DNA of 38,390 nucleotides from positions 1-38,390 of the forward strand of contig JAQZBU010000016.1 in the NCBI GenBank assembly GCA_029237735.1, written 5' to 3'. Each line of letters opens with the position of its first letter. The stretch's first letter is position 1. Positions 31,439 through 38,390 of this stretch are shown piece after piece. This DNA comes from Ramlibacter sp. Lineage in GTDB: Bacteria; Pseudomonadota; Gammaproteobacteria; Burkholderiales; Burkholderiaceae_C. The translations under genes and the position numbers were made by a program. Under the pieces are notes generated by a model, which had not been told where the DNA came from, searched no databases, and worked only from the letters and a program-made list of their open reading frames with translations.

Positions 31439-33715
31439 ATGAGCGCATCCACCGTGGAGGGCGAGATCGCGCCTTCGGGCGCGCGCACGTTCTCCACGCG
31501 CCGACCATCCGCCAACACTGCAATCTGGCTGTGGTTGGCGTTGGGGCTCGCGGGTTACCTGCTTGTGCCCTGGTATGCGATTCAGGACAGCAATGGCCTG
31601 CTGGCGATCCCCGGCGTGTTCGGCGGCGAGGATACCGCCAACGGCCTGGTGCAGGCGTCGCGGCATGGCCGCACGTGGCTCTGGCTGGGGCTGCTCGGCT
31701 TGGGCATCGCAGGCACGGCGCTCGTGCGGCCGCCGGGCCGGTCGCAGGGTGCACTCTTGCTGGCCGGCGGACTGCTCGGCGCCATCGGGATTGCGCTAAC
31801 GGGCTTCGTGATCGGCGCGAAAGGCTGGAGCAATCCTGCCCTCGCGGCCGTCTTCGGCGAGCTGTCGAAAAACCAGTTCGGCATGGGCTGGGGCGCGTTC
31901 GTCGTGCTGGCATCGCTCGTGATGCTCACGGCATTCGGCATCGCGCGGCGTGGATTCTTCAAGGGTGACCTGTTCATCGCGGCGGCTGTCGCGGGCAGCG
32001 GCACGCTGCTGGCCATCTTTATCCTTTTCCCCGTGCTCAAGGCGCTCTCCAGCGCCATGTACACCGAAGAAGGGCGGTTCGCGCTCGGCGCGTTGTGGGA
32101 GCGCGTGGCCAACGAGCGCAACTTCGGCCTGGGCTGCATCGCCGGGGACGTGCGTTGCGGCGTCGCGTGGAACACGCTGTTCATCGGCCTGATGACGGCC
32201 ACGAGCACCACGCTGCTAGGCACGCTGATGGCGCTGATGTCCGAGCGTTCCGGCAAACGCTACGGCCGTGCCCTCAACGTGCTGGCCATGCTGCCCATCA
32301 TCACGCCGCCCTTCGTCGTGGGGCTGGGCCTGATCCTGCTGTTCGGCCGCGCCGGCATCGTCAACCAGATGTTGGAGACGGCGTTCGGCATCGCGCCCTC
32401 GCGCTGGTTCTACGGTTGGTTCGGCGTGTGGATCGCGCAGACGTTTGCCTTCACCCCGATCGCTTTCATGATCATGCGCGGCGTGGTGCAGGGCGTGGCG
32501 CCCAGCCTCGAGGAGGCCGCCCAGACTTTGCGCGCCAGCCCGCAGCGCACCTTCATGACGGTGACGCTGCCCTTGCTCACACCCGGCCTCGCCAACGCGT
32601 TCCTGGTCGGCTTCATCGAGAGCATGGCAGACTTCGGCAACCCGATCGTGGTGGGCGGACAGTTCTCGGTGCTCTCCACCGAAATCTTTTTCGCCATCGT
32701 CGGCGCGCAATACGACCAGGGGCGCGCCGCCTCGCTGGCCTGGATTCTCACGCTCTTCGCGCTCGGCGTGTTCGCGTTGCAGCGTGCCGTGATGGGTAAG
32801 CAGAGCTACACCACGGTGAGCGGCAAGGGCGACGCGGGCATTGCAATGCCGCTGCCGCCACGCGTGCGCCACATCGTGAATGGCGTCGCGTTGCCGTGGA
32901 TCGCATTCACGCTGCTCGTCTACCTGTTCGCCTTTGCGGGCGGATTCGTGCAGACCTGGGGCCGCGACTACACCTTGACGCTCAACCATTTCCGCACGGC
33001 GTTCGCCCTGGAGTGGGGGCAGTTCGGCCTGGTGTGGGCGGGCACTGCGTGGAATTCGTTCTTCACCACGATCAAGTTGGCGGCGATCTCCGCGCCCATG
33101 ACGGCGGGGCTGGGCTTGTTGATCGCGTACCTGCTCGCGCGCACCGAGTTCAAGGGCCAGGGCCTATTCGAGTTTTCGGCGCTGCTCGCGTTCGCGATAC
33201 CGGGCACTGTGCTGGGCGTGAGCTATATCCTGGCCTTCAACGTGCCGCCGTTCGAGCTGACCGGCACCGGGCTCATCATCGTGCTGTGTTTCCTGTTCCG
33301 CAACCTGCCGGTCGGCGTGCGCGCAGGCACGGCGGCGTTCAAACAGCTGGATCGCGCGCTCGACGAGGCCTCCATCATGCTGCGCGCATCGAGCATCCAG
33401 ACGCTGCGCTACGTGGTGTTGCCGCTGCTCAAGCCGGCGTTGGTGGCGGCACTGGTGTACAGCTTCGTGCGCGCCATCACCACCGTGTCGGCCGTGATCT
33501 TCCTGGTCACCGCGGAGAACGAGCTGGCCACCACCTACATCATCGGCCGCGTCGGCAATGGCGATTACGGCGTGGCGCTCGCCTATTGCACCGTGCTCAT
33601 CGTGCTGATGAGCGCGGCCACGGCATTGATCCAATTCCTCGTGGGTGAGCGCAAGCTCGGCCGCCGCAGGGCGGCGCGGGTGCCCGCCCTTGCATCGACA
33701 CAAGGTATGACATGA
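31439..33715 (+). CDS. Fused two-domain ABC importer permease (AfuB/FbpB-like)
   Basis: The 758-residue protein holds two permease domains in one chain, as in AfuB/FbpB. EAA motifs that dock the ATPase are at about 357-384 (SLEEAAQTLRASPQRTFM) and 640-668 (ALDEASIMLRASSIQTLR). Before the first domain there is an N-terminal stretch of about 200 residues with four or five extra membrane helices and a loop with GGEDTANGL. The ATG at 31439 follows the binding-protein stop by 15 nt; the stop overlaps the ATPase start (ATGA). It would carry the ligand of the preceding protein across the inner membrane. Confidence 0.9.
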   Translation: MSASTVEGEIAPSGARTFSTRRPSANTAIWLWLALGLAGYLLVPWYAIQDSNGLLAIPGVFGGEDTANGLVQASRHGRTWLWLGLLGLGIAGTALVRPPGRSQGALLLAGGLLGAIGIALTGFVIGAKGWSNPALAAVFGELSKNQFGMGWGAFVVLASLVMLTAFGIARRGFFKGDLFIAAAVAGSGTLLAIFILFPVLKALSSAMYTEEGRFALGALWERVANERNFGLGCIAGDVRCGVAWNTLFIGLMTATSTTLLGTLMALMSERSGKRYGRALNVLAMLPIITPPFVVGLGLILLFGRAGIVNQMLETAFGIAPSRWFYGWFGVWIAQTFAFTPIAFMIMRGVVQGVAPSLEEAAQTLRASPQRTFMTVTLPLLTPGLANAFLVGFIESMADFGNPIVVGGQFSVLSTEIFFAIVGAQYDQGRAASLAWILTLFALGVFALQRAVMGKQSYTTVSGKGDAGIAMPLPPRVRHIVNGVALPWIAFTLLVYLFAFAGGFVQTWGRDYTLTLNHFRTAFALEWGQFGLVWAGTAWNSFFTTIKLAAISAPMTAGLGLLIAYLLARTEFKGQGLFEFSALLAFAIPGTVLGVSYILAFNVPPFELTGTGLIIVLCFLFRNLPVGVRAGTAAFKQLDRALDEASIMLRASSIQTLRYVVLPLLKPALVAALVYSFVRAITTVSAVIFLVTAENELATTYIIGRVGNGDYGVALAYCTVLIVLMSAATALIQFLVGERKLGRRRAARVPALASTQGMT

Positions 33716-34770
33716 ATGCAGCTCCAGACGCGGGCATCGAGTTCCGCGCAATCACCAAGCGCTACAGCACCGACCTGTCGGCGCCGCTGGTTGTCAAGGG
33801 CATCAGCTTCGTCGTGCCGCGGGGGTCGTTGACGACAATCCTCGGCCCTTCGGGTTGCGGCAAGACCACCCTGCTGCGCATGATCGCGGGGCTGGAATCG
33901 CCCACCTCCGGCACCATCCTCGTAGACGGCAGGGACGTCACCACGCTGGGTCCGGCCGACCGCAACGTGAGCATGATGTTCCAGAGCTACGCGCTGTTCC
34001 CCCACATGAATGTGGTGGAGAACGTCATGTATGGCCTCAGGATGTCCGGGATACCCAAGGCTTCCGCTGGCGCACGCGCTGTCGAGGCACTGCGCAATGT
34101 GGGGCTGGTGGGTTACGACACGAGGTTGCCCAGCGAACTGTCGGGCGGCCAGCAGCAGCGGGTGGCGCTGGCGCGGGCGCTCGTGCTGGAGCCTGCGGTG
34201 CTGCTGTTCGACGAGCCGCTCTCCAACCTCGACGCGAGACTGCGGCGGGAAATGCGCGAAGAGATCCGCTCGCTGCAGCAGCGGCTCAAGCTCACGGTGG
34301 CATACGTGACGCATGACCAGAGCGAAGCGCTGGCCGTGAGCGACCAGATCATCGTGATGGACCACGGCACCATCGCGCAGCAAGGCACGCCGCAGGACCT
34401 GTACGAATTTCCGTCCACCGAATTCGTGGCCGGTTTCATGGGCGAGGCGATGCTGTTCCCCGCCAAGGCCGATTCAACCGGCACGGTCGCGCTGGGCCCG
34501 TTGCGGATCAAGCCGCGGCAGGGCATGGTCGAGGGCGCGGTGAAAGTGGCCGTTCGGCCGGAAGCGTGGCACATCGGCCCGCCCGGTACGGGGCTGGGGG
34601 CGCGGCTGGCCAAGCTGGCCTACTTGGGCAGCAACTACGAGTACACCTTCGAGACCGAGCTGGGGCCGATCTTCGTGGTTTCGGCCGACCTGGGCCGCGT
34701 GCTCGACGTAGGCAGCGACGTCGGACTGGGCCTGGCCGACCACGGGGTCTCGGTTGTCCAGGTTACGTAA
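33712..34770 (+). CDS. ABC importer ATP-binding protein (AfuC/FbpC-like)
   Basis: The 352-residue ATPase has Walker A GPSGCGKTT (45-53), Q-loop MMFQSYALFPHMNV, signature LSGGQQQRVALARAL, Walker B LLFDEPLSNLDARL, and H-loop YVTHDQSEAL. A TOBE-type C-terminal domain follows (VKVAVRPEAWHIG; LGSNYEYTFETELG), as in iron/putrescine/sulfate-type and AfuC-like ATPases. It is coupled to the permease by an ATGA overlap and lies 45 bp before pgi in the same direction, so pgi is likely in the same transcript. Confidence 0.92.
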   Translation: MNAAPDAGIEFRAITKRYSTDLSAPLVVKGISFVVPRGSLTTILGPSGCGKTTLLRMIAGLESPTSGTILVDGRDVTTLGPADRNVSMMFQSYALFPHMNVVENVMYGLRMSGIPKASAGARAVEALRNVGLVGYDTRLPSELSGGQQQRVALARALVLEPAVLLFDEPLSNLDARLRREMREEIRSLQQRLKLTVAYVTHDQSEALAVSDQIIVMDHGTIAQQGTPQDLYEFPSTEFVAGFMGEAMLFPAKADSTGTVALGPLRIKPRQGMVEGAVKVAVRPEAWHIGPPGTGLGARLAKLAYLGSNYEYTFETELGPIFVVSADLGRVLDVGSDVGLGLADHGVSVVQVT

Positions 34771-34815
34771 GCAGGACAACACACGGGCCGCGCGCGGCGT
34801 CTGATAATGGCGCGC

Positions 34816-36369
34816 ATGAACAATGACACCATACGGCCGCGGTGCGACCACGCCCCGGCTTGGGCTGCCTTGCGGGAGCATTTTGAATCCACCGGCAGCA
34901 AGCTCGACCTGCGCGAAGCCTTTCGGCTTGACGAGGGCCGTTTCCAGGCTTTCAGCCAGCAGGCGCCCCATGTGTTCGCGGACCTTTCCAGGAACCTCAT
35001 CGATACCCAGTCCCAGGGGCTGCTGCTGGAATTGGCGCGCGAGTGCGGGGTGGAGAAGCACCGCGATGCGATGTTCGCGGGCGAAGCCATCAACAACACC
35101 GAGCAGCGTCCGGTCAAGCATTGGCTGTTGCGTGCGCCGCGCAACTACAACAGCGACGACCCCGACCTGGCCCTCGTTCATTCCACGCTGGACGCCATGC
35201 TCGCGTACGCGGAAGAGGTGCGCGGCGATGACGCGATCACCGACATCGTGAACATCGGCATCGGCGGATCGGACCTCGGCCCGCAGATGGCGGTGGCAGC
35301 GCTCGACTCGTTCGCGGCCGCGGGCAAGCGCTTCCATTTCGTCTCCAACATCGACGGGCACGAACTGGCGGCGGTGCTGAAGAAGGTGCGCCCCGTCAGC
35401 ACGCTGTTCCTCGTGGCCTCGAAGACTTTCACCACCATCGAGACCATGACCAATGCGCGCTCGGCGCGGGCGTGGTTCGAGGCCGAGGGCGGGCGCGACA
35501 TTGCAAGGCATTTCGCGGCGCTCACGACCAACGTGGCGGCCGCGCGCGAGTTCGGCATTTCGACCACCTTCGGTTTCTGGGATTGGGTGGGCGGCCGCTA
35601 TTCGATATGGTCGGCCATAGGTCTGCCGGTGGCCATGGCGATCGGCGCTGGCAGGTTTCGCGAGCTGCTGGCCGGCGCGCACGAGATGGACCGGCATTTC
35701 GCGACCACGCCGCTGGAGACCAACCTGCCGGTGCGGCTGGGCCTGCTGGACGTCTGGTATCGCAACTTCCACGGCTTCACCAGCCGCAACGTCGCGCCCT
35801 ATCACAGCGCGCTGCGCCGCTTGCCCGCGTACCTGCAACAGTTGGAGATGGAAAGCAACGGCAAGCGCGTCGATGCGCAGGGCCGGGCGCTGTCATTTGC
35901 CACGTCGCCTGTGTTGTGGGGCGAGCCGGGCACCAACGGGCAGCACGCGTACTTCCAGATGCTGCACCAGGGCACCGACGTCGTGCCGGTGGAATTCATC
36001 GCCGCGAAAAAGGCGAACCATGCGTTGCCGGGGCATCACGAGCTGTTGCTGGCGAATGCCCTTGCACAGGCCCAGGCGCTGATGCAAGGCAAGGCGGACG
36101 AGGGCGGACACCGCAACTTCCCGGGCAACCGGCCCAGCAGTTTCTTTCTGCTCGATGCGCTCACGCCGGCGAGCCTGGGTGCATTGCTGGCGATGCACGA
36201 ACACCGCGTCTTCGTCAGCGGCTCGCTCTGGGGCATCAACAGCTTCGACCAATGGGGAGTCGAGCTGGGCAAAGTGTTGGCGCTCGATGTCGCGGCGCGG
36301 CTTGCCAGCGGTGACGCCGCGGGGCTCGACGGGTCCACTGCGGGGCTGCTGCGCCACATCCGCGGGTGA
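34816..36369 (+). CDS. pgi: Glucose-6-phosphate isomerase Pgi
   Basis: The 517-residue enzyme interconverts glucose-6-phosphate and fructose-6-phosphate. Signatures are NIGIGGSDLGPQM, the phosphate loop region (VASKTFTTIETMTNA), GFWDWVGGRYSIWSAIGLPV and SGSLWGINSFDQWGVELGK; the catalytic Glu/His/Lys regions are intact. I start it at ATG 34816. An ATG at 34807 in the same frame overlaps a GATAAT (34803-34808), which could be a -10 box for a leaderless transcript starting at 34816. It follows the importer ATPase closely and completes the sugar-phosphate island. Confidence 0.95.
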   Translation: MNNDTIRPRCDHAPAWAALREHFESTGSKLDLREAFRLDEGRFQAFSQQAPHVFADLSRNLIDTQSQGLLLELARECGVEKHRDAMFAGEAINNTEQRPVKHWLLRAPRNYNSDDPDLALVHSTLDAMLAYAEEVRGDDAITDIVNIGIGGSDLGPQMAVAALDSFAAAGKRFHFVSNIDGHELAAVLKKVRPVSTLFLVASKTFTTIETMTNARSARAWFEAEGGRDIARHFAALTTNVAAAREFGISTTFGFWDWVGGRYSIWSAIGLPVAMAIGAGRFRELLAGAHEMDRHFATTPLETNLPVRLGLLDVWYRNFHGFTSRNVAPYHSALRRLPAYLQQLEMESNGKRVDAQGRALSFATSPVLWGEPGTNGQHAYFQMLHQGTDVVPVEFIAAKKANHALPGHHELLLANALAQAQALMQGKADEGGHRNFPGNRPSSFFLLDALTPASLGALLAMHEHRVFVSGSLWGINSFDQWGVELGKVLALDVAARLASGDAAGLDGSTAGLLRHIRG

Positions 36370-36440
36370 GGCCTGGGTGGTGGCGCCCTGCGCGCCAAAC
36401 GCCTATCATGCGCGGGCAAACAACCTAACGAGGAGAAGCA

Positions 36441-36818
36441 ATGGATGACATCCTTAAAGCAGTAAAGACCTGCTTCAACAAGTACGTGGATTTCTCGGGC
36501 CGCGCGGCCCGGCCGGAATTCTGGTGGTTCTTCCTGTTCCAGATCGTCGTGCTGCTTATTGCGCAAATGATCGGCGGCGACATCCTCTATGGGCTGGTCG
36601 CTCTGGCGCTGCTGTTGCCCAGCCTCGCCGTCGGCGCGCGCCGCCTGCATGACATCGGCAAGAGCGCCTGGTTCCTGCTGCTGGCGCTCATTCCCCTGAT
36701 CGGCTTCCTGATCCTGCTTTACTTCTTCGCGCAGCCCACCGGGCCGGCCAACGAATTTGGCGGTGTCGAAATCTCTCCCGATGCGCCGACGATCTTCCCC
36801 GGCCCTGGTCAGCAATAA
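36441..36818 (+). CDS. DUF805 membrane protein
   Basis: The 125-residue inner-membrane protein fits DUF805 (YhaH/YhaI type): YVDFSGRAARPEFWWFFLF at about 15-33, then three or so hydrophobic helices with the conserved ARRLHDIGKSAWFLLL stretch near 66-81. The tail is proline/glycine-rich and soluble. The function is unknown; in the family, members are small membrane proteins sometimes linked to envelope stress. GAGGAGAAG precedes ATG 36441. TATCAT at 36404 could be its -10 box. Confidence 0.92.
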   Translation: MDDILKAVKTCFNKYVDFSGRAARPEFWWFFLFQIVVLLIAQMIGGDILYGLVALALLLPSLAVGARRLHDIGKSAWFLLLALIPLIGFLILLYFFAQPTGPANEFGGVEISPDAPTIFPGPGQQ

Positions 36819-36833
36819 AGTCGCGCACGCAAA

Positions 36834-36866
36834 GAAAGGCCGCTCGATAGGGCGGCTTTTTCTTTT
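36834..36866 (+). terminator. Rho-independent terminator after the DUF805 gene
   Basis: AAAGGCCGCTC-GATA-GGGCGGCTTTTTC forms a hairpin with two G-T wobble pairs followed by a T-rich tail, shortly after the DUF805 stop. Confidence 0.8.
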
Positions 36867-36992
36867 GGTCGTCCCAAGTGCCCGAATGACCAAGGGCTTT
36901 CCATGAGTGCCGCGAAGCATAAGTCTGACCTGCGTCAAAGCCACGATGCCAACGAGGTATGAAATTACTTCCGATACACAGGAGAGCATCAA

Positions 36993-37484
36993 ATGAAGAC
37001 ACAGCTTCGTTTCGCGTTGGCGGCTCTTGGGCTGGCGCTCGCCGCGGGCGCGGCAGTCGGACAAACAACATGGAAGACGCACTGCACCAACATCGGCCCC
37101 GCGTCGTCGGAACCGCTTGGCGACAGGGAGGGTCATGGCCTGTCCGTCGCCAACTCGGTCTGTACTGTGGAGGGAGGGCCGTTTAACGGAGGCGTCACAA
37201 CGCAGCAGGTCATTTGGGAAGGCGACCAGGCCAAGGGAGCATCGACGCTTCTGTCGGGCGACGGGGTCACTCGCAAGCCGGGCGCCACAAGCGCATACCG
37301 CAATACCGCCGGCACCCTGACATACGTGATGAAGGATGGGAAGCCCGCGGGGTGGACGGCGTCCGGAACGAGCGTGATCACGATTGCGGTGGGTGAAGCC
37401 GCATCATTGAAAGGCAAGACCGTCTCTTGGACCGGGAAGGCAACCGGCCCCCGCACTTTCGTCATCGAATCCAAGCTGGACTAA
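36993..37484 (+). CDS. Small secreted protein of unknown function
   Basis: The 163-residue protein has a signal peptide (about 1-23, ending AGAAVGQ) and a beta-rich mature domain with two cysteines (C31, C57) that could form a disulfide. Segments such as TSAYRNTAGTLTYVMKDGKP and SLKGKTVSWTGKATGPRTFV suggest a small beta-barrel or lipocalin-like fold, but I recognise no family. GGAG lies before ATG 36993. It ends at a strong bidirectional terminator shared with groEL. Confidence 0.8.
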   Translation: MKTQLRFALAALGLALAAGAAVGQTTWKTHCTNIGPASSEPLGDREGHGLSVANSVCTVEGGPFNGGVTTQQVIWEGDQAKGASTLLSGDGVTRKPGATSAYRNTAGTLTYVMKDGKPAGWTASGTSVITIAVGEAASLKGKTVSWTGKATGPRTFVIESKLD

Positions 37485-37491
37485 AGCAAAG

Positions 37492-37519
37492 AAAAAGCCG
37501 GGCATTGCCCGGCTTTTTT
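37492..37519. terminator. Bidirectional terminator between the secreted protein gene and groEL
   Basis: AAAAAGCCGGGC-ATT-GCCCGGCTTTTTT is a perfect hairpin with A and T runs on either side, so it can end transcripts from both converging genes. Confidence 0.92.
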
Positions 37520-37571
37520 CGTCTGACAAACCACTGCACAAAACGCGTAGCGTTCGTGCAGTGACGGGGCC

Positions 37572-38390
37572 TTACATATCCATGCCGCCCATGCCGCCCA
37601 TACCACCCATGCCGCCGCCCATGCCGCCGCCGGCGCCGGACTCTTCCTTCGGCGCTTCAGCGACCATGGCTTCGGTCGTGAGCATCAGCGATGCGACGGA
37701 GGCTGCGTTCTGCAGGGCCGTGCGGGTCACCTTGGTCGGGTCCAGGATACCCATTTCGATCATGTCGCCATAGGTGTCGTTGGCGGCGTTGAAGCCGTAG
37801 TTGCCCTTGCCGTTCAAAACGGCATTGACCACCACGCTCGGCTCGCCACCGGCGTTCGCCACGATCTCGCGCAGGGGCGATTCGATGGCGCGCAGCACCA
37901 GCTTCACGCCGGCGTCCTGATCGGGGTTGTCACCCTTGATCTCGCCTGCGGCTTGCTTGGCGCGCAGCAGCGCAACGCCACCGCCGGCCACGATGCCTTC
38001 TTCCACGGCAGCGCGGGTGGCGTGCAGCGCGTCTTCCACGCGTGCCTTCTTTTCCTTCATTTCCACTTCGGTGGCGGCACCGACCTTGATCACCGCAACC
38101 CCGCCGGCCAGCTTGGCCACGCGCTCTTGCAGCTTTTCACGGTCGTAGTCGCTGGTGGCTTCCTCGATCTGGACGCGGATCTGCTTGACGCGCGCTTCGA
38201 TGTCGCCGCCGGCGCCGGCGCCGTCGATGATGGTGGTGTTTTCCTTGCCCACTTCGATGCGCTTGGCCGAGCCCAGGTCGGCCAGCGTCACCTTCTCGAG
38301 CGTCAGGCCGACTTCTTCAGCGATGACCTTGCCGCCCGTCAGGATGGCGATGTCTTCCAGCATGGCCTTGCGGCGGTCGCCGAAGCCCGG
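37572..38390 (-). CDS. groEL: Chaperonin GroEL, C-terminal half
   Basis: The gene enters from the right edge; about 272 C-terminal residues are present. Landmarks are [20 protein letters not shown] at the edge (apical domain), then [55 protein letters not shown] and [20 protein letters not shown]. The end is the Gly-Gly-Met repeat tail ([14 protein letters not shown]) that projects into the folding chamber. It converges on the secreted-protein gene with a shared terminator between. groES would be expected beyond the right edge. Confidence 0.98.
   Translation of the reverse strand, partial: PGFGDRRKAMLEDIAILTGGKVIAEEVGLTLEKVTLADLGSAKRIEVGKENTTIIDGAGAGGDIEARVKQIRVQIEEATSDYDREKLQERVAKLAGGVAVIKVGAATEVEMKEKKARVEDALHATRAAVEEGIVAGGGVALLRAKQAAGEIKGDNPDQDAGVKLVLRAIESPLREIVANAGGEPSVVVNAVLNGKGNYGFNAANDTYGDMIEMGILDPTKVTRTALQNAASVASLMLTTEAMVAEAPKEESGAGGGMGGGMGGMGGMGGMDM

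Noticed and set aside
30407..34770. Iron(III) ABC transporter annotation.
   Set aside because: The Tyr-Tyr iron ligands of FbpA are replaced and the genes around it handle glucose-6-phosphate and fructose-6-phosphate.
37572..37630. Short tandem repeat rich in CCGCCCATG units.
   Set aside because: It encodes the Gly-Gly-Met tail of GroEL, which is normal.

Overview
The window is a compact, GC-rich chromosomal stretch. Its gene content fits a betaproteobacterium of the Burkholderiales, most likely Comamonadaceae (Ramlibacter/Variovorax-like). The clues are the short GspC, the Coq7 hydroxylase, the Gram-negative porin of betaproteobacterial type, the zwf-hexR pair and the dense operons with 1-4 nt overlaps. 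This placement is inference from gene types; no marker RNA gene is present. I saw no rRNA, tRNA, CRISPR array or insertion sequence.

Layout. (1) 1-2116: the start of an FAD monooxygenase running off the left edge, a small coupled ORF, two perfect FNR/ANR-type boxes, and several small hypothetical proteins. (2) 2254-11721: a type II secretion cluster, gspG-H-I-J-K-L-M-N-D-E on the minus strand and a short gspC divergent on the plus strand. gspF is not in the window. (3) 11723-14282: gspC is followed at 1-nt gaps by a cNMP/CBS/nucleotidyltransferase protein and a DnaQ-like exonuclease. (4) 14279-16746: cobS and ilvA on the minus strand; ilvA has a leader with a terminator-like hairpin and a polyproline leader ORF. 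(5) 16887-20869: OsmC protein, RcnB-like protein, coq7, a major porin with its terminator, and a DUF3047 lipoprotein. (6) 20989-27825: a peptide-type ABC transporter operon with an M20 amidohydrolase inside it (permease, hydrolase, binding protein, permease, two ATPases). (7) 27833-36369: a sugar-phosphate island. zwf-hexR runs leftward; a three-gene ABC importer of the AfuABC/FbpABC type plus pgi runs rightward. (8) 36441-38390: a DUF805 membrane protein, a small secreted protein, a shared bidirectional terminator and the C-terminal half of GroEL.

The most interesting unit is the sugar-phosphate island. The importer would normally be annotated as a ferric-iron transporter. Its binding protein, however, has a His-Asp pair where the iron-binding Tyr-Tyr pair of FbpA should be, and it sits between glucose-6-phosphate dehydrogenase and phosphoglucose isomerase. 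The divergent zwf/afuA gap holds two related 15-bp palindromic sites resembling HexR operators. The proposal is a HexR-controlled hexose-phosphate uptake and catabolism module. Other points worth checking are the paired FNR boxes at 781-860, the ilvA leader, and the two mini-cistrons (one made of a REP-like element) joining the ABC transporter genes.
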